This document shows positions 6,842 through 8,288 of a stretch of 8,288 bases of DNA, in pieces. The notes beneath the pieces are model-generated. The model ran no database searches and was not told the DNA's origin. It saw only the letters and a list, made by a program, of their open reading frames with translations. A program made the translations under genes and the position numbers. Source of the DNA: Limnohabitans sp. GTDB taxonomy: Bacteria > Pseudomonadota > Gammaproteobacteria > Burkholderiales > Burkholderiaceae_C. Numbering within the stretch: position 1 is the first letter of the stretch; each line of letters begins with the position of its first letter. The DNA lies in NCBI GenBank assembly GCA_009693225.1, contig SHXP01000092.1, positions 1-8,288 of the forward strand. Reading direction: 5' to 3'.

Positions 6842-7102
6842 ATGAAAAAGAATTTTCTGGTGCTTTTGCTGCTGTTGCCGTGTTTTGTACATGCCGGGCA
6901 AAGCGATTGCGGTTTCATCCGCGACCTGGACCAGCAGGCGTATTGCCGCGCTGTCTACGGCAGCGGGCAAAGCCAGTGCGGCTTCATCCGGGATAACGAC
7001 CTGCAAGCCATTTGCCGGGCCCATACCGGCGGCGGCGCCAGCCAGTGCGGTTTCATACGCGACCGGGATATGCAGTCTCAATGCAGGGCAGGAACCCGCT
7101 GA
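6842..7102 (+). CDS. Secreted small protein with three 23-residue cysteine repeats
   Basis: I do not recognise a named family. From the ATG at 6842 the protein has 86 residues. MKKNFLVLLLLLPCFVHA is a clear Sec signal peptide, leaving a mature chain of about 68 residues. That chain is almost wholly three repeats with a period of exactly 23: CGFIRDLDQQAYCRA, CGFIRDNDLQAICRA and CGFIRDRDMQSQCRA. Cysteines are at 23/35, 46/58 and 69/81, each pair CX11C, so one disulfide per repeat in the periplasm or outside is likely. A DxD element sits in each repeat. Linkers are Gly/Ser rich. An in-frame ATG at 6821 would add seven residues ahead of the signal peptide; neither start has a strong ribosome binding site. 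It is transcribed away from the HIT gene and towards the ABM-type gene. Confidence 0.75.
   Translation: MKKNFLVLLLLLPCFVHAGQSDCGFIRDLDQQAYCRAVYGSGQSQCGFIRDNDLQAICRAHTGGGASQCGFIRDRDMQSQCRAGTR
6899..7099 (+). repeat. Three in-frame 69-bp repeats
   Basis: Units at 6899-6967, 6968-7036 and 7037-7099 (the last slightly short) encode the QS-x-CGFIRD-x-D-x-Q-x-x-CRA repeat. The DNA copies are diverged at many third positions while the protein core is kept, which points to old duplication under selection rather than recent expansion. Confidence 0.85.
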
Positions 7103-7187
7103 TGAAGCGGGCCCGGACGACAAGCCGGACATCTCCGGCGTGAAATAACTCTCGCCGGCAAGCGCAAGCGCAAAGGCTGAAGGGTTT

Positions 7188-7619
7188 TTATTCCGGGCTG
7201 GGATCAAAAAAGCGGATAACCGGAGCTGCTGCGGCGTAAGGGGCCAGTGCGTCAGCCAGACCCGTGTCAATGCGCCCTTTCAAATATTTTTCGTAATACT
7301 CTTTTCTCTTCCATTTTTCAATGATCAAGACAGTGTCCTGCGCTTGCTCTATATAAACAATCAATTCAATGAAGCCGTCGTAGTTGCGTGTGGCAGGAAA
7401 GGCCGGCCCGAAGACCTCAGAACACAGCGCTTGCGCTTTGCCCGGTTTTGTTTTCAATTCCACCGAGACCATAGTGAAACTGCCCTTGGTTTCCGCCTGA
7501 GCGCTGAGGGATGACCTGAATAAAACCATACCCGCACCCACGGTAGATACTTCACGGAAGAAACCACGCTTAGACAGTTCATTCTGTGATTTATTTTCAA
7601 TTTGAAATTTATCACTCAT
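7188..7619 (-). CDS. ABM-fold (antibiotic biosynthesis monooxygenase superfamily) protein with Tat-like leader
   Basis: A 143-residue protein. Residues about 48-137 look like a single dimeric alpha/beta-barrel ABM domain: a beta strand FTMVSVELKTKPGKAQ, an alpha helix, the strand FIELIVYIEQ, then LIIEKWKRKEYYEKYLK and the closing strand APVIRFFD. Members include quinone-forming monooxygenases and haem-degrading enzymes, but many are uncharacterised and no haem or substrate ligand can be assigned here. Residues 1-45 carry SKRGFFREVSTVGAGMVLF followed by SLSAQA, like a Tat signal with Lys-Arg in place of Arg-Arg. Export is therefore possible, unusual for this fold. The start is supported by ggag (minus strand, 7625-7628) five bases upstream. 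It converges on the cysteine-repeat gene with 85 bp between. Confidence 0.75.
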   Translation of the reverse strand: MSDKFQIENKSQNELSKRGFFREVSTVGAGMVLFRSSLSAQAETKGSFTMVSVELKTKPGKAQALCSEVFGPAFPATRNYDGFIELIVYIEQAQDTVLIIEKWKRKEYYEKYLKGRIDTGLADALAPYAAAAPVIRFFDPSPE

Positions 7620-7657
7620 TGCATCTCCAAGTTTGTTTTATGGCCGGAATAGGCTTG

Positions 7658-7728
7658 GGTATCATACCTAAAAATGATATTTAATTACTATTTTAATGCA
7701 TTAAAATACTTATTATAAGTATTTTAAT
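7658..7728 (-). promoter_or_regulatory. AT-rich palindromic block with candidate promoter for the ABM-type gene
   Basis: On the minus strand, TATGAT (complement of 7661-7666) is a good -10 hexamer about 40 bases upstream of the ABM-type start; no good -35 is visible. It sits within ggtat-c-atacc (7658-7668). Farther upstream are a perfect 20-bp palindrome (7689-7708, tattttaatgcattaaaata) and, sharing its right side, a 13-bp perfect inverted repeat with a three-base spacer (7700-7712/7716-7728). Together they hold three copies of attttaat in alternating orientation, an arrangement expected of a repressor or nucleoid-protein binding region. The -10 and palindromes are seen directly; the regulatory role is inferred. 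Confidence 0.45.
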
Positions 7729-7756
7729 ACTCTTTTAAGCGTTGATGAACACCGGC

Positions 7757-8185
7757 TTAAAAATCACAGGTGATCGGGAAATGCGGATGAATGGCATAGC
7801 AGGAACCCTGACAGCGCAGGCTCTTCCAAAGAACCCCGCCCTGTGCCTTGTCCGCATACACGCGCATGTAAATCGTCTCATGGCTGATGGGCAGTTTGTC
7901 TGCAATCTGCTCAGGACTCCATTGCGTATGCAGCAAATGACAAACTTCATTCCATGCCCAAGGCTGAACGGTTGGCGCATTGCGGCTGTTATGTGCTCGA
8001 TGGGTCAACATCTCGCAAGCCTGCTTGGGGCGGTAACCCCGGGAACCAGCATTGCGATTCAATTCCCGACTGATGGTGGATTTGTGCCGGTCCAGCTGTT
8101 TGGCTATCTCAGACTGATCGTGTCCGGCTTTCAAGAGGGCGTGAATCTGATATCTTTCAGCTTGGCTGAGGTGTTTGTAGGTCAT
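7757..8185 (-). pseudogene. IS30-family transposase, N-terminal part only
   Basis: From the ATG at 8183-8185 the protein starts MTYKHLSQAERYQIHALLKA and continues with the helix-turn-helix HKSTISRELNRN (34-45), GYRPKQA, then WSPEQIADKLPISHETIY (89-106) and VYADKAQGG (109-117), all IS30-family signatures. After KSLRCQ (ending near 7808) the family resemblance stops, and 16 unrelated residues lead to a TAA at 7757-7759. The whole DDE catalytic domain is missing, so it cannot transpose. An upstream in-frame ATG at 8230 has a plausible aaggtgg site and would add 15 residues, but homology begins at the chosen start. The stump could at most bind element ends. Confidence 0.85.
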
Positions 8186-8284
8186 GAGCAACTTCGACTG
8201 CCAGGTCAAGAAGCCTTGAATGCTAAACATCCTCAGCCACCTTATTGCGGTTGGTCAACGTTGCACTTCGTACTTGAATCCGCC
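7808..8284 (-). mobile_element. Truncated IS30-family element (5' part)
   Basis: The element keeps its transposase-proximal end and the first 126 transposase codons. The outer end is probably the aacgttgcacttcgtacttg aatccgcc segment at about 8257-8284, placed 70-100 bp upstream of the gene as in IS30-family elements; the exact tip is uncertain. Homology ends abruptly near 7808 and no second terminal repeat follows, so the 3' two-thirds are deleted. Confidence 0.65.
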
Positions 8285-8288
8285 CTTT

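Noticed and set aside
7124..7158. Short hairpins (gccgga/tccggc, and ccggcg/cgccgg) between the two convergent small genes, as a terminator
   Set aside because: Neither stem is followed directly by a T-run on either strand; the nearest T-run (7186-7190) is almost 30 bases away.

Overview
The window reads as a piece of an accessory region from a GC-rich betaproteobacterium, most likely Burkholderiales. The reasons are the strong G/C third-position bias, an orphan Bug-type tripartite tricarboxylate (TTT) solute receptor of the kind amplified in that order, and the type of HisD/HpsN-like dehydrogenase present. Insertion-sequence remains sit at both edges: the 5' end of an IS256-family transposase with its terminal repeat (1-257) and a 3'-truncated IS30-family transposase (about 7808-8284).

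Left half (591-5166) is a small-molecule catabolism locus. A histidinol-dehydrogenase-family enzyme of the HpsN/catabolic type is on the + strand. It converges, with 11 bp between stop codons, on a minus-strand run SDR oxidoreductase -> amidase-signature hydrolase -> periplasmic Bug receptor. The amidase stop and receptor start share one base. Together they suggest capture of a carboxylate- or amide-bearing compound, its hydrolysis and NAD(P)-dependent oxidation. The substrate cannot be read from the sequence, and no membrane TctA/TctB subunits are present.

Middle (5232-6687), also on the minus strand, is a coupled pair: a HIT-family protein followed one base later by an endonuclease of the phosphorothioate-DNA-binding type (N-terminal sulfur-binding-like domain plus C-terminal HNH). 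The endonuclease is broken by a 7-bp tandem duplication inside the HNH motif. Removing one unit restores a 320-residue protein with the expected C-terminal block. Upstream of the HIT gene, a 22-codon mini-ORF with a strong Shine-Dalgarno looks like the beheaded start of a QueC-like PP-loop enzyme.

Right part (6821-7619) holds two small genes facing each other: a secreted peptide made of three 23-residue cysteine repeats (+), and an ABM-fold (antibiotic biosynthesis monooxygenase superfamily) protein with a Tat-like leader (-). The ABM gene is preceded by an AT-rich block full of nested palindromes (7658-7728), after which the IS30 remnant begins.

No tRNA, rRNA, CRISPR array or convincing intrinsic terminator was found. 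The most interesting items are the slippage-inactivated phosphorothioate-type endonuclease with its HIT partner, the QueC relic serving as a possible translational leader, and the triple-cysteine-repeat peptide. None can be called a new system from sequence alone.
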